Shown here piece by piece: positions 7,324 through 13,127 of a DNA stretch of 14,125 nt (the stretch's first letter is position 1; every line of letters starts with the position of its first letter). Where the stretch lies: assembly GCA_019235595.1 (NCBI GenBank), contig JAFAKI010000376.1, positions 1 to 14,125 on the forward strand, written 5' to 3'. The position numbers were made by a program, and so were the translations under genes. The notes under the pieces were generated by a model, which saw only the letters and a program-made list of their open reading frames with translations, ran no database searches and was not told the origin of the DNA. This DNA is from Mucilaginibacter sp. GTDB lineage: Bacteria; Bacteroidota; Bacteroidia; Sphingobacteriales; Sphingobacteriaceae.

Positions 7324-8175
7324 TCACCCCAACAACTCATGAATATACCCCGCGCTATCTTTATAGTTCTCCTGGTTCATTTCGACAAAGAAATTCTTGA
7401 TGCCACCGGTTTTAATAGCGTCTTCAAAAAACTCTTTCCAATCGATGATGCCCTTACCCACGGGAACCTGCTTTTTATCGGTCGTCCAGTCCGATAAGTG
7501 AGCAGAGATAAACCTGCCCGGATATTTTTTGAAGTAGGTTGATCCTTTATAGCCTAAGGTGATCACCTCGGTCTGGAACTGCATCTTAACCAGGTTGCCA
7601 TCCAAAGCTTCCATTATGCCGTCGTAAATCAGCTCGCCGTCCAGCATTTTAAACTCGCCGCTATGATTATGCAAACCAGTCGCCATTCCTTCGGCCTTGA
7701 TCTTTTCGGCTATTTTGTTGAATTCGCCTGCTGCTGCTTTAAAATCTGAGATCGACTTGCCCGGCGTTTCCAAACCAGGTGCAATAATTTGCGATAGACC
7801 TAGTCCATGCGCAAATTCCATACACTCGCCGAAATGGTTTTTCAGATCGCCCATACCGATATGACAACTTGGACAATGCAAGCCTGTGTCTTCAATCATC
7901 TTTTTCAAATCAGCGGCTTTCACATCTACCAACGGCGCAAACCCTGCTCCGGCATAACCTTTCGGGTAACACATTTCAGTATACTGATAGCCCATTCCGG
8001 CCATCATTTTCATAGTGCCCGAAAAATCCTTTGAAACCATATCCCTTATCGGAAAGGTCTGGAAACCAACCGGATGCTTGAATTTCATTATTTCATTCGC
8101 CTTCAAAAACTGAGGCGCGATCATCGCAACCCCTAACCCAACCGTTGTCTGACTAATAAATTTTCTCCTGTTCAT
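7324..8175 (-). CDS. Tat-exported sugar phosphate isomerase/epimerase-like TIM-barrel protein
   Basis: A 283-residue protein of the xylose-isomerase-like TIM-barrel (AP endonuclease 2) superfamily. The ATG at 8175 was chosen because it puts a twin-arginine signal at the very N-terminus (MNRRKFISQTTVGLGVAMIA); a start 16 codons upstream would bury it and would run into the repeat at 8204-8262. Barrel motifs include GFQTFPIRD (37-45), TEMCYPKGY (66-74), GLHNHSGEF (167-175), HLSDW (226-230), GKGIIDWKEFF (240-250) and VEMNQ (264-268). The histidines, Asp229 and Glu265 sit where the family binds a divalent metal. The substrate is unknown. Relatives in Bacteroidota often sit with Gfo/Idh/MocA oxidoreductases, as here, in oxidation and rearrangement of sugars or glycosides outside the cytoplasm. 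It is the downstream partner of the gene starting at 9931, 154 bases away. Confidence 0.85.
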   Translation of the reverse strand: MNRRKFISQTTVGLGVAMIAPQFLKANEIMKFKHPVGFQTFPIRDMVSKDFSGTMKMMAGMGYQYTEMCYPKGYAGAGFAPLVDVKAADLKKMIEDTGLHCPSCHIGMGDLKNHFGECMEFAHGLGLSQIIAPGLETPGKSISDFKAAAGEFNKIAEKIKAEGMATGLHNHSGEFKMLDGELIYDGIMEALDGNLVKMQFQTEVITLGYKGSTYFKKYPGRFISAHLSDWTTDKKQVPVGKGIIDWKEFFEDAIKTGGIKNFFVEMNQENYKDSAGYIHELLG

Positions 8176-8203
8176 TTTGTCATAGTTTAATTTGTCATTT
8201 GCC

Positions 8204-8262
8204 TCATCCCAACCCTTCTCCAAAGGAGAAGGACCTGGTAAAGTCCTCTCCTTTGGAGAGGA
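8204..8262. repeat. Double palindrome repeat (CCTTCTCCAAAGGAGAAGG / TCCTCTCCTTTGGAGAGGA)
   Basis: Two short perfect hairpins stand side by side: CCTTCTCC-AAA-GGAGAAGG (8214-8232) and TCCTCTCC-TTT-GGAGAGGA (8244-8262). Their cores are reverse complements of each other, so the whole unit can fold as one long stem or as two. The flank CCTCATCCCAACCC (8203-8215) is the usual companion of this motif in repeats that I recognise from related genomes. It lies just upstream of the isomerase start and could attenuate or stabilise a transcript running through from the oxidoreductase gene. Confidence 0.75.
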
Positions 8263-8290
8263 TTATTCATGATTTTAATTGTTTTTTAAT

Positions 8291-8330
8291 GGCATTCATG
8301 AGGGCTACGCCGTTTAGGCGAGGCTAAAGC
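8291..8330. repeat. Small hairpin-containing intergenic element
   Basis: ATTCATGAGGGCTACGCCGT followed by TTAGGCGAGGCTAAAGC contains the short hairpin CGCC-GTTTA-GGCG and a GGCT..AGCC-like outer pairing. It abuts the stop codon of the oxidoreductase gene. It resembles fragments of intergenic repeats in related genomes, but with only one copy here the call is weak. Confidence 0.3.
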
Positions 8331-9931
8331 TATATGGTTTTCGGATCCCAGCCTGTCCTATAATCGTGCACCAGGTATTTGTTGGCTTCAGCTACGTTAG
8401 TTATCTGACGGCTTGTGGCATCATATTTCAATAAATGTCCAGACCGTAAAGCGGCTGCGTACAAGTTGACAGCTTCAGTCAATCCCTCGGCCTCAATAAA
8501 GCTGCCCGGATATTGTTTACCCGCTTTACACGAATCTGCAAACAGCGTCAAAGCCGATACCATATTTTCATGTGCGTATGATTGCACTGCCGGAATATTC
8601 GCCTTTACCTCCTTTTTCTTCTTAGAAAACAAGCGAGGGTTTTGCACATTGAAGCCAGCCAGAATCTTGCCTTTTTTGCCTACGAACATCATCCCTTCGG
8701 CAGGCAATTCCTCATTGATCATGATCAATTCATCAGGTAATGCAGGGCGCATACCACCGTCATACCAGCAAAGGTCAACAGGTGGCCTGTCGCCATTTGC
8801 AGGGTATTTGAAACGCACCGTTGAAGCCATCGGGAACGAGAAATTGTTGCGCACATAATTCGGTGTAACCCCGTTCATATCAATAAAGTGGCTTAGGTTA
8901 GGCTCAACGATCTCAGGCGAGGTCAGCTGCAGTGCATTAAACACCGTCCACAAACTATAATGTCCCATATCGGCCATGGAACCTCCGCCGAAATCATACC
9001 ATCCCCTGAAGAACATATTGGTGTATTGTGGCGAGTATGGTCGATCTGCTTCAGGACCGAGCCATAAATCCCAGTTCAATCCATCCGGAACAGGAACAGT
9101 TTCTTTTGGCATGGTGGCGAACTGTGGCCAAACCGGGCGGTTGGTCCAGTTATGCACCTCTTTTAGTTTACCGATCTTACCCCCATTGATCCATGCCATC
9201 ACCTGATCCATAGAGCCGTTAGAATCCCAGGGCACCAGGTGCGTTACGATATTGCTTTTTTCACGCGCCAACTCTATCACCGCTTTTCCTTCCAGCAAAC
9301 GGTTAGAAACCGGTTTATGCATCAACACGTGCTTATTCCGCTTCAATGCCGCTATGGCAAACAGCCCATGCAGGTGATCGGGCGTCATTATTTTAACCGC
9401 ATCCAGGTCTTTCTCTTTTTCAAGCAATTCGCGGTAATCGGCATAAGCTGTACAGGCTTTAAAATTATCACCTCCCCTAATGTTGCCGTAAAAAGAATCA
9501 ACAATATCTTTCCCATTATCCCTTCCCCCGGCTACCATGTTATCGCCGCCCGGATTCCAGTCGGCTTTGCCAATGGCTTTCCGCACCTCGTCCCTTATCC
9601 CGTATTTCGACCAGTCCCTGTAGCCCACCGCGTATTGGTTGGGGTCACATACCGCCACAATCTGTATACCGGGTACGGCCAGCATGGGCAGCATTTCCCT
9701 CAATCCCTGCGTACCACAGCCAACATAAGCCAGGGTCAGTTTATCGCTCGGCGCAACATACTTTGTGCCGCCCAATACGTGCCGCGGAACAATGGTAAGT
9801 GCCAGAGCCCCCGTTGCGGCTGTTTTAATAAATTGACGGCGATCAATTGTGGAACCGGTTCCGGAAGCAGCCACCGCTTCGTTTTCTTCTGGACGCGATG
9901 AGCCATTGACATTTTGGGTCTCTTTATTCAT
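8330..9931 (-). CDS. Tat-exported Gfo/Idh/MocA family oxidoreductase
   Basis: A 533-residue NAD(P)-dependent sugar or inositol dehydrogenase-like protein. After an unusually long leader of about 29 residues comes a twin-arginine signal, DRRQFIKTAATGALALTIVP (30-49), so it is probably exported folded with its cofactor bound. The Rossmann fold begins at LTLAYVGCGTQG, with GxGxxG at 71-76. The family EKP motif appears as HKP at 205-207, with Lys206 the likely catalytic residue. The substrate domain carries GGGSMADMGHYSLW (316-328) with the expected Asp321 and His324. Related secreted enzymes of this phylum oxidise sugars or glycosides, some in 3-keto-glycoside routes. The substrate cannot be decided here. 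The TIM-barrel gene downstream on the same strand is a likely pathway partner, although a repeat lies between them. Confidence 0.9.
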   Translation of the reverse strand: MNKETQNVNGSSRPEENEAVAASGTGSTIDRRQFIKTAATGALALTIVPRHVLGGTKYVAPSDKLTLAYVGCGTQGLREMLPMLAVPGIQIVAVCDPNQYAVGYRDWSKYGIRDEVRKAIGKADWNPGGDNMVAGGRDNGKDIVDSFYGNIRGGDNFKACTAYADYRELLEKEKDLDAVKIMTPDHLHGLFAIAALKRNKHVLMHKPVSNRLLEGKAVIELAREKSNIVTHLVPWDSNGSMDQVMAWINGGKIGKLKEVHNWTNRPVWPQFATMPKETVPVPDGLNWDLWLGPEADRPYSPQYTNMFFRGWYDFGGGSMADMGHYSLWTVFNALQLTSPEIVEPNLSHFIDMNGVTPNYVRNNFSFPMASTVRFKYPANGDRPPVDLCWYDGGMRPALPDELIMINEELPAEGMMFVGKKGKILAGFNVQNPRLFSKKKKEVKANIPAVQSYAHENMVSALTLFADSCKAGKQYPGSFIEAEGLTEAVNLYAAALRSGHLLKYDATSRQITNVAEANKYLVHDYRTGWDPKTI

Positions 9932-10020
9932 AATAGGTGCGTTTTAATTGGTTATTCCAAATTAGTCACAATTAACTATAAATAAAATAGATGCGAGTTT
10001 TCAACGGAAATGTTACAAAG

Positions 10021-10046
10021 GACACGATTATGGGATTTGAGGGATT
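10021..10046. repeat. Partial copy of the GACACGATT repeat
   Basis: These 26 bases match the reverse complement of 4632-4657 at 23 positions, starting with GACACGATTAT. Only one arm is present here, so the element is truncated. Confidence 0.65.
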
Positions 10047-10094
10047 GGGCAGGATGACTGCCAACTGCAACTGCTGCTGCCGCTAAAAAAGGGG

Positions 10095-10130
10095 TGTCAT
10101 GCTGAGGCGCTCGAAGTATGGTGCGGGGGA
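10095..10130. repeat. Degenerate copy of the TGTCATGCTGAG repeat
   Basis: TGTCATGCTGAG at 10095-10106, then TCGAAG after a short divergent stretch, follows the left arm at 7227-7248. The complementary right arm is missing. Confidence 0.55.
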
Positions 10131-10142
10131 CTTACTGCATAC

Positions 10143-10183
10143 TGTCTGAACCATGATTCGTCGGATTTAACGATTAACATGAC
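10143..10183. repeat. Probable fragment of a dispersed TCTGAACCATGATT repeat
   Basis: The stretch reading TGTCTGAACCATGATTCG, then GGATTTAACGATTAACATGA, looks like a repeat that I recall from intergenic regions of related Bacteroidota. There is no second copy in the window, so this is from memory and weak. Confidence 0.35.
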
Positions 10184-10221
10184 CACTGCAAACTGCTCAA
10201 TCAAAACTGCCAACTGAATAA

Positions 10222-10330
10222 GGGCGTGTCCCTCGTACCTCGGGTCAGGCTATCCGCTCCTACTACACGGGCATTAGCCACATCGCCGGTATCCGCTGCT
10301 ATCCTTCACGCGGGTTTACCCGTGCTTTAC
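10222..10330. repeat. GC-rich intergenic element with TATCCGCT motifs and a hairpin
   Basis: This segment is more GC-rich than its surroundings. It repeats TATCCGCT (10251-10258 and 10290-10297) and ends with the hairpin CGGG-TTTA-CCCG (10311-10322), extended by two more pairs. It has the look of a REP-like dispersed element. The position just after the TonB-domain gene on the minus strand would also suit a transcript end. Confidence 0.45.
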
Positions 10331-10362
10331 TGAGTAACTATCTTGTAGCAGAGAGGCGGGCA

Positions 10363-11148
10363 TTAATGCTTATCAGGGTTATTTGGATCAAAATCGACCC
10401 CCATAATATTTTGTACTCGTACCGGCTGGTCATTTTGTGTTCCGCCAATATATCTTACAGGTTTCATCACCCGCATTGCCTCCTGGGTTAATAAGTCGTC
10501 CGGGCTGCGTACGGCTTTCATTTCAGTCAGGGTTCCATCTTTCTCGATGATAAACTGAAGATACACTTTACCGCCCTTGTGTTTTTTTAACAATTCAGAT
10601 GGGTAAGAGATTGCTTTAGCCAAATATCTGTGCAGACTGTCTGCTCCACCCGGAAACGTTGGCGGCCCGTTAACAGCAGTAAATATTGCATTCTTGCTCA
10701 CTGTAATTACCTTGAGCGCGGGTTCGGCTACGTTAATTGTCCTGGTCGAATAGTCGGCATGAACCATTAGACGTGCGCCTATATTTACCTTTACCGGTTT
10801 GTCATGGTAATACGCAGGTTTCCATTTTGGCATTGTATTAAATACACGCAATATTTCGGCATCTATGGCAGGTGAAAGATTTTTTAGTAACCTGGCATCA
10901 ACCACACTTCCATCTGTATCAATGCTATATGCTACTACAATTTCGCCATCAATATTCTCCGTTTGGCTTTCGGGATATTTAACATTCTTTGCTACGTATT
11001 CATCGGCATCGCCATCAAGAAATTTCGCAAATACACTAAATGGCACAAATGCGATCTTATTAAACTTATTGGTAACAGAATCAGTAGTTTGTGCTTTCAG
11101 CCCAGAAATCGCACAGACCAAAATCGTTAAAAGGAGACATCTCTTCAT
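10363..11148 (-). CDS. Secreted protein with two TonB C-terminal-like domains
   Basis: A 261-residue protein with an N-terminal signal peptide (MKRCLLLTILVCAISGLKAQ) in place of the uncleaved anchor and proline-rich linker of a classical TonB. Residues about 43-130 form one TonB_C-like domain (YVAKNVKYPE, then GEIVVAYSIDTDGSVVDARL and PKWKPAYYHDKPVKV). Residues 163-255 form a second, starting with the typical FPGGADSLHRYLAKAISYP and continuing GKVYLQFIIEKDGTL. The second lacks the tryptophan of the usual PxWxPG block. A soluble periplasmic partner of TonB-dependent receptors is possible, but a role in energising transport is unlikely without a membrane anchor. It is transcribed divergently from dapA. 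The ATG at 11148 gives an intact signal peptide. Confidence 0.82.
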   Translation of the reverse strand: MKRCLLLTILVCAISGLKAQTTDSVTNKFNKIAFVPFSVFAKFLDGDADEYVAKNVKYPESQTENIDGEIVVAYSIDTDGSVVDARLLKNLSPAIDAEILRVFNTMPKWKPAYYHDKPVKVNIGARLMVHADYSTRTINVAEPALKVITVSKNAIFTAVNGPPTFPGGADSLHRYLAKAISYPSELLKKHKGGKVYLQFIIEKDGTLTEMKAVRSPDDLLTQEAMRVMKPVRYIGGTQNDQPVRVQNIMGVDFDPNNPDKH

Positions 11149-11200
11149 AAGGGTTTATTAATACAAGTGTACTATAATTAAATCAAAGAAATATATTTAA

Positions 11201-11278
11201 GGATTGCTTTTCACATTTTGGTTGCTTTCACTCCTTTTACCGGTACATAGGGAGGGAAGACTCTACTCAAAGCAATCC
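11201..11278. repeat. Inverted repeat GGATTGCTTT ... AAAGCAATCC in the divergent gap
   Basis: Perfect 10-bp arms at 11201-11210 and 11269-11278 enclose 58 bases. The unit lies between the start of the TonB-domain gene and the dapA promoter. It could be a repeat element or a widely spaced operator; the long spacer favours the former. Confidence 0.55.
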
Positions 11279-11291
11279 AACAAAAAACCAA

Positions 11292-11331
11292 TCTCTAATC
11301 ACTGATCTCTAATCTCTATTCGTTATCTTTA
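11292..11331 (+). promoter_or_regulatory. Possible dapA promoter with short direct repeats
   Basis: TATCTTTA (11324-11331) matches the Bacteroidota -7 element TAnnTTTG at all but the last base and lies 19 bases before the dapA ATG. Upstream, TCTCTAATC is repeated at 11292-11300 and 11306-11314 (14-base period). No clear -33 TTTG is present, so confidence is modest. No lysine riboswitch-like structure was recognised. Confidence 0.35.
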
Positions 11332-11350
11332 CATTCTTTTTATTACGACA

Positions 11351-12247
11351 ATGGAAAAATTTTATGGCACAGGCGTGGCTATGGTAACCCCTTTCGACGA
11401 GAACGGACAGGTGGACTATGCAGGCCTCAGGAATCTGATCAATTATTTGATCGACGGCGGGGTAGAGTACCTCGTATCATTAGGTACAACCGGCGAATCT
11501 GTCACATTGAGTAAGGAAGAAAAGAAGAAGATTTTTGAATTTACTGCTGATGTTGCTGCGGGCCGTGTTACCCTGGTAGCCGGCATAGGTGGCAACAACA
11601 CCCATGAAATTGTGAATGAAGTAAAGTCTTTTAACATTGCTGGTTACGACGCGATACTGTCGGCAAGTCCTGCTTATAATAAACCAACCCAGGAAGGTAT
11701 TTATCAGCACTATAAAGCCATTGCTGACGTATCTCCGTTGCCTATCATCCTGTACAACGTACCAGGCCGCACAGGCAGCAATGTGAGCGCTGACACTACA
11801 GTGAGACTGGCTAAGAATTTCAAAAATATCATCGGCATCAAAGAAGCCTCAGGCAACTTTGATCAACTGAACCAGATCATGCGCGATAAACCGGAAGACT
11901 TTTTATTGATCTCTGGCGATGATCCTATTTCATTGCCAATGATCGCTTTAGGTGGCGTTGGTGTGATCTCGGTAGTTGGAAATGCATTGCCAAGACTATT
12001 TTCAGACATGATCCGTCTTTGCTTAAAAGGCGACTTCAAGGCTGCTCAACCTGCCCACTCGTCAGTAATTGAATTTACCCGTATGATGTTTGCCGAAGGC
12101 AACCCTGCAGGTGTAAAAACAGCATTGAAAGCATTAGGCGTTTGCGGTGATCAGGTAAGATTGCCACTGGTGCAGGTTAGCGCTAAATTGGCTGAGAAGA
12201 TTGTTGAGGAAACCAGGCAATTGGCTTCTCCGGTAGCGGTTCACTAA
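11351..12247 (+). CDS. dapA: 4-hydroxy-tetrahydrodipicolinate synthase
   Basis: The first committed enzyme of the diaminopimelate/lysine pathway: it condenses pyruvate with aspartate semialdehyde in the cytoplasm, feeding lysine and peptidoglycan synthesis. The 298-residue length is normal for this (beta/alpha)8-barrel family. Landmarks are GTTGES at 45-50 (active-site threonines), SPAYNKP at 106-112 (Tyr109), YNVPGRTG at 135-142 (the catalytic-triad Tyr135 and substrate-binding Arg140), and IGIKEASGN at 161-169, where Lys164 forms the Schiff base with pyruvate. This full set separates DapA from related N-acetylneuraminate lyases, although some paralogues keep most of it. The ATG at 11351 gives the expected N-terminus (MEKFYGTGVAMVTPF). 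It is monocistronic, followed by a long hairpin repeat and a terminator near 12580. Confidence 0.95.
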   Translation: MEKFYGTGVAMVTPFDENGQVDYAGLRNLINYLIDGGVEYLVSLGTTGESVTLSKEEKKKIFEFTADVAAGRVTLVAGIGGNNTHEIVNEVKSFNIAGYDAILSASPAYNKPTQEGIYQHYKAIADVSPLPIILYNVPGRTGSNVSADTTVRLAKNFKNIIGIKEASGNFDQLNQIMRDKPEDFLLISGDDPISLPMIALGGVGVISVVGNALPRLFSDMIRLCLKGDFKAAQPAHSSVIEFTRMMFAEGNPAGVKTALKALGVCGDQVRLPLVQVSAKLAEKIVEETRQLASPVAVH

Positions 12248-12287
12248 AAACAAACTATCGTTACCCTACCCTATAAATAAGCATAAA

Positions 12288-12370
12288 AATATCGAACACC
12301 GAATTTCGAATATTGAATGATGAAGGAAAAAACTTCGATATTCGGTATTCGAAATTCATTATTCAATATT
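12288..12370. repeat. Long hairpin repeat downstream of dapA
   Basis: Two 38-base arms, 12288-12325 and 12333-12370, are complementary at 29 of 38 positions around a 7-base loop (GAAAAAA). The arms are built from GAATATCGAA and GAATATTGAA-like units. It starts 40 bases after the dapA stop. It would form a large stem in RNA and may protect the 3' end. It resembles dispersed palindromes in related genomes. Confidence 0.75.
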
Positions 12371-12405
12371 AAATTCCCATATTTCTTTCCTTTACTTAAT
12401 GACAA

Positions 12406-12494
12406 ACCCCATCGGGGTCAAACGTTGGTAGCAAAAAATCAAAGGTCAAAATTCCCGTGCCGTAGGTACGAAATTAACATTGCATACCTACGGC
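12406..12494. repeat. Second repeat with two hairpins (ACCCC/GGGGT and GCCGTAGGTA/TACCTACGGC)
   Basis: ACCCC-ATC-GGGGT (12406-12418) is a tight hairpin. About 40 bases on, GCCGTAGGTA (12459-12468) pairs perfectly with TACCTACGGC (12485-12494) over a 16-base loop. I recall the same pairing of a CCCC..GGGG hairpin with a CCGTAGGTA palindrome as a frequent intergenic element of Sphingobacteriaceae. The 12495-12570 stretch after it holds no gene that I can support. Confidence 0.65.
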
Positions 12495-12579
12495 ATTGCC
12501 TGCCAACATTTTGCGTCGAAGGCGCACTGGCCTGCGGGGCATATTCATTGTAATTCCTGCATATTATTCTAAAAAACAG

Positions 12580-12611
12580 AAACCCGCTTCCTATTCAGAA
12601 GCGGGTTTTTT
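12580..12611. terminator. Strong bidirectional terminator between dapA and the histone-like gene
   Basis: AAACCCGCTTC (12580-12590) and GAAGCGGGTTT (12598-12608) form a perfect 11-bp stem around CTATTCA, with TTT following on the plus strand and, on the minus strand, CTGTTTTTT after the stem. It can end transcripts from dapA (plus) and from the histone H1-like gene (minus), whose stop codon is about 25 bases away. Confidence 0.88.
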
Positions 12612-12633
12612 GGTGATAAAGTAAGCCTATACT

Positions 12634-12810
12634 TTATGCTTTGTTTTTTGAGTCTTGGATTTCCAGACGAATTGCTTGTGCTAAATTCTTAAGCTCTTGC
12701 ATGCCTTTGCGAACGCGGGTGCCTGCAGCGCTGTTGCCTTTGTTGTAGAATTTGTCTGCATCTGCTTCCAAAGATGCAACTAGGTTTTTTACATCAGTAA
12801 ATTTTTTCAT
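12634..12810 (-). CDS. Histone H1-like protein, Hc1 family (58 aa)
   Basis: A short gene of 58 codons that is easily missed. The product begins MKKFTDVKNLVASLEADADK, continues FYNKGNSAAGTRVRKGMQEL and ends in QDSKNKA. This matches the small Hc1/histone H1-like family widespread in Bacteroidota, which resembles the N-terminal part of the chlamydial DNA-compacting protein. It is helical and lysine-rich, with an acidic patch (LEADAD, 14-19) and a conserved GNSAAGTRVRKGM block (25-37). It lacks the long lysine/alanine tail of larger H1-like proteins. An AAAGGAG Shine-Dalgarno lies 8 bases before the ATG, unusually clear for this phylum and a sign of strong translation. The strong terminator just downstream and the AT-rich leader fit an abundant, separately transcribed nucleoid protein. 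DNA binding is inferred from the family. Confidence 0.88.
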   Translation of the reverse strand: MKKFTDVKNLVASLEADADKFYNKGNSAAGTRVRKGMQELKNLAQAIRLEIQDSKNKA

Positions 12811-12851
12811 TTGAGTTACTCCTTTTAAATATTGAGGTTTATTGTTTTAAT

Positions 12852-12859
12852 TAAAGCTA
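12852..12859 (-). promoter_or_regulatory. Possible -7 element of the histone H1-like gene
   Basis: On the minus strand TAGCTTTA matches TAnnTTTG at all but the last base, about 40 bases before the ATG. Only a T-rich run, not a clear TTTG, is found where the -33 element should be. Confidence 0.3.
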
Positions 12860-12892
12860 AGCTAAACTGTTTTTATTAAAAAAAAAACTTTT

Positions 12893-12911
12893 GGGCATAA
12901 AAAATAATGCC
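12893..12911 (-). terminator. Possible weak terminator, minus strand
   Basis: On the minus strand GGCAT-N8-ATGCC forms a 5-bp stem, and a run of about ten T follows after the short spacer CAAAAG. The stem is short and the spacer longer than usual. It lies some 220 bases past the GH125 stop. Confidence 0.3.
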
Positions 12912-13127
12912 TTTAAAGTGGTTTTTTTCCACATTTTCGGTATCACGAAGCCATTAAATAGTTATTATAATTATTATTATTTCGTCACAGAAAATAATAG
13001 ATATTTTATATTTTCAATCTTGAATAATTATTTGCATTAAGATTAATTCTAACATGGAATTTACATTAAATCAATTTAAATGCATATTAATTACACATAT
13101 TGAATATTATGATCGCTATAAAATAAA

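Larger units (their letters stand above)
9932..10362. other. Repeat-rich gene-free gap
   Basis: This 431-base gap separates two minus-strand genes and has no credible reading frame. It is a patchwork: an AT-rich leader of the oxidoreductase gene (9932-10010), then relics of several repeat types, listed separately. Between them are simple CTGCAACTGC and ACTGCCAACTG-like motifs (10058-10082 and 10184-10218), which recur in reverse orientation at 7183-7212. Any promoter for the oxidoreductase should be in the AT-rich first 80 bases, but no convincing TAnnTTTG was found. Confidence 0.6.
12811..13127. other. AT-rich leader and gap between the histone-like and GH125 genes
   Basis: This 317-base stretch is strongly AT-rich and holds no credible protein gene. 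Nearest the histone-like gene on the minus strand are the Shine-Dalgarno (complement of 12819-12825) and a possible -7 element TAGCTTTA (complement of 12852-12859). Further right, GGCAT (12894-12898) and ATGCC (12907-12911) form a hairpin which, read on the minus strand, is followed by a long T-run (complement of 12879-12887). That could be a weak terminator for the GH125 transcript. Nothing else was recognised. Confidence 0.5.

Noticed and set aside
7219..7497. Plus-strand frame of 92 codons
   Set aside because: It starts in the 7227-7302 repeat and continues antisense to the isomerase gene.
9239..9901. Open frame of 220 codons on the plus strand opposite the oxidoreductase gene
   Set aside because: It is antisense to a clear Gfo/Idh/MocA gene, rich in His, Arg and Phe, and has no recognisable domain.
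9932..10362. CRISPR array or attachment site
   Set aside because: The repeats in this gap are single, degenerate palindromes of different types, without regular spacing or spacers, and no integrase or cas gene is near.
11149..11350. Lysine riboswitch before dapA
   Set aside because: The gap is divergent, has no structured aptamer-like conserved core, and is occupied by a repeat and a short promoter region.
12317..12553. Possible 78-codon gene after dapA
   Set aside because: It begins inside the 38-base-arm hairpin and runs through a second palindromic repeat, so its sequence is explained by repeats.
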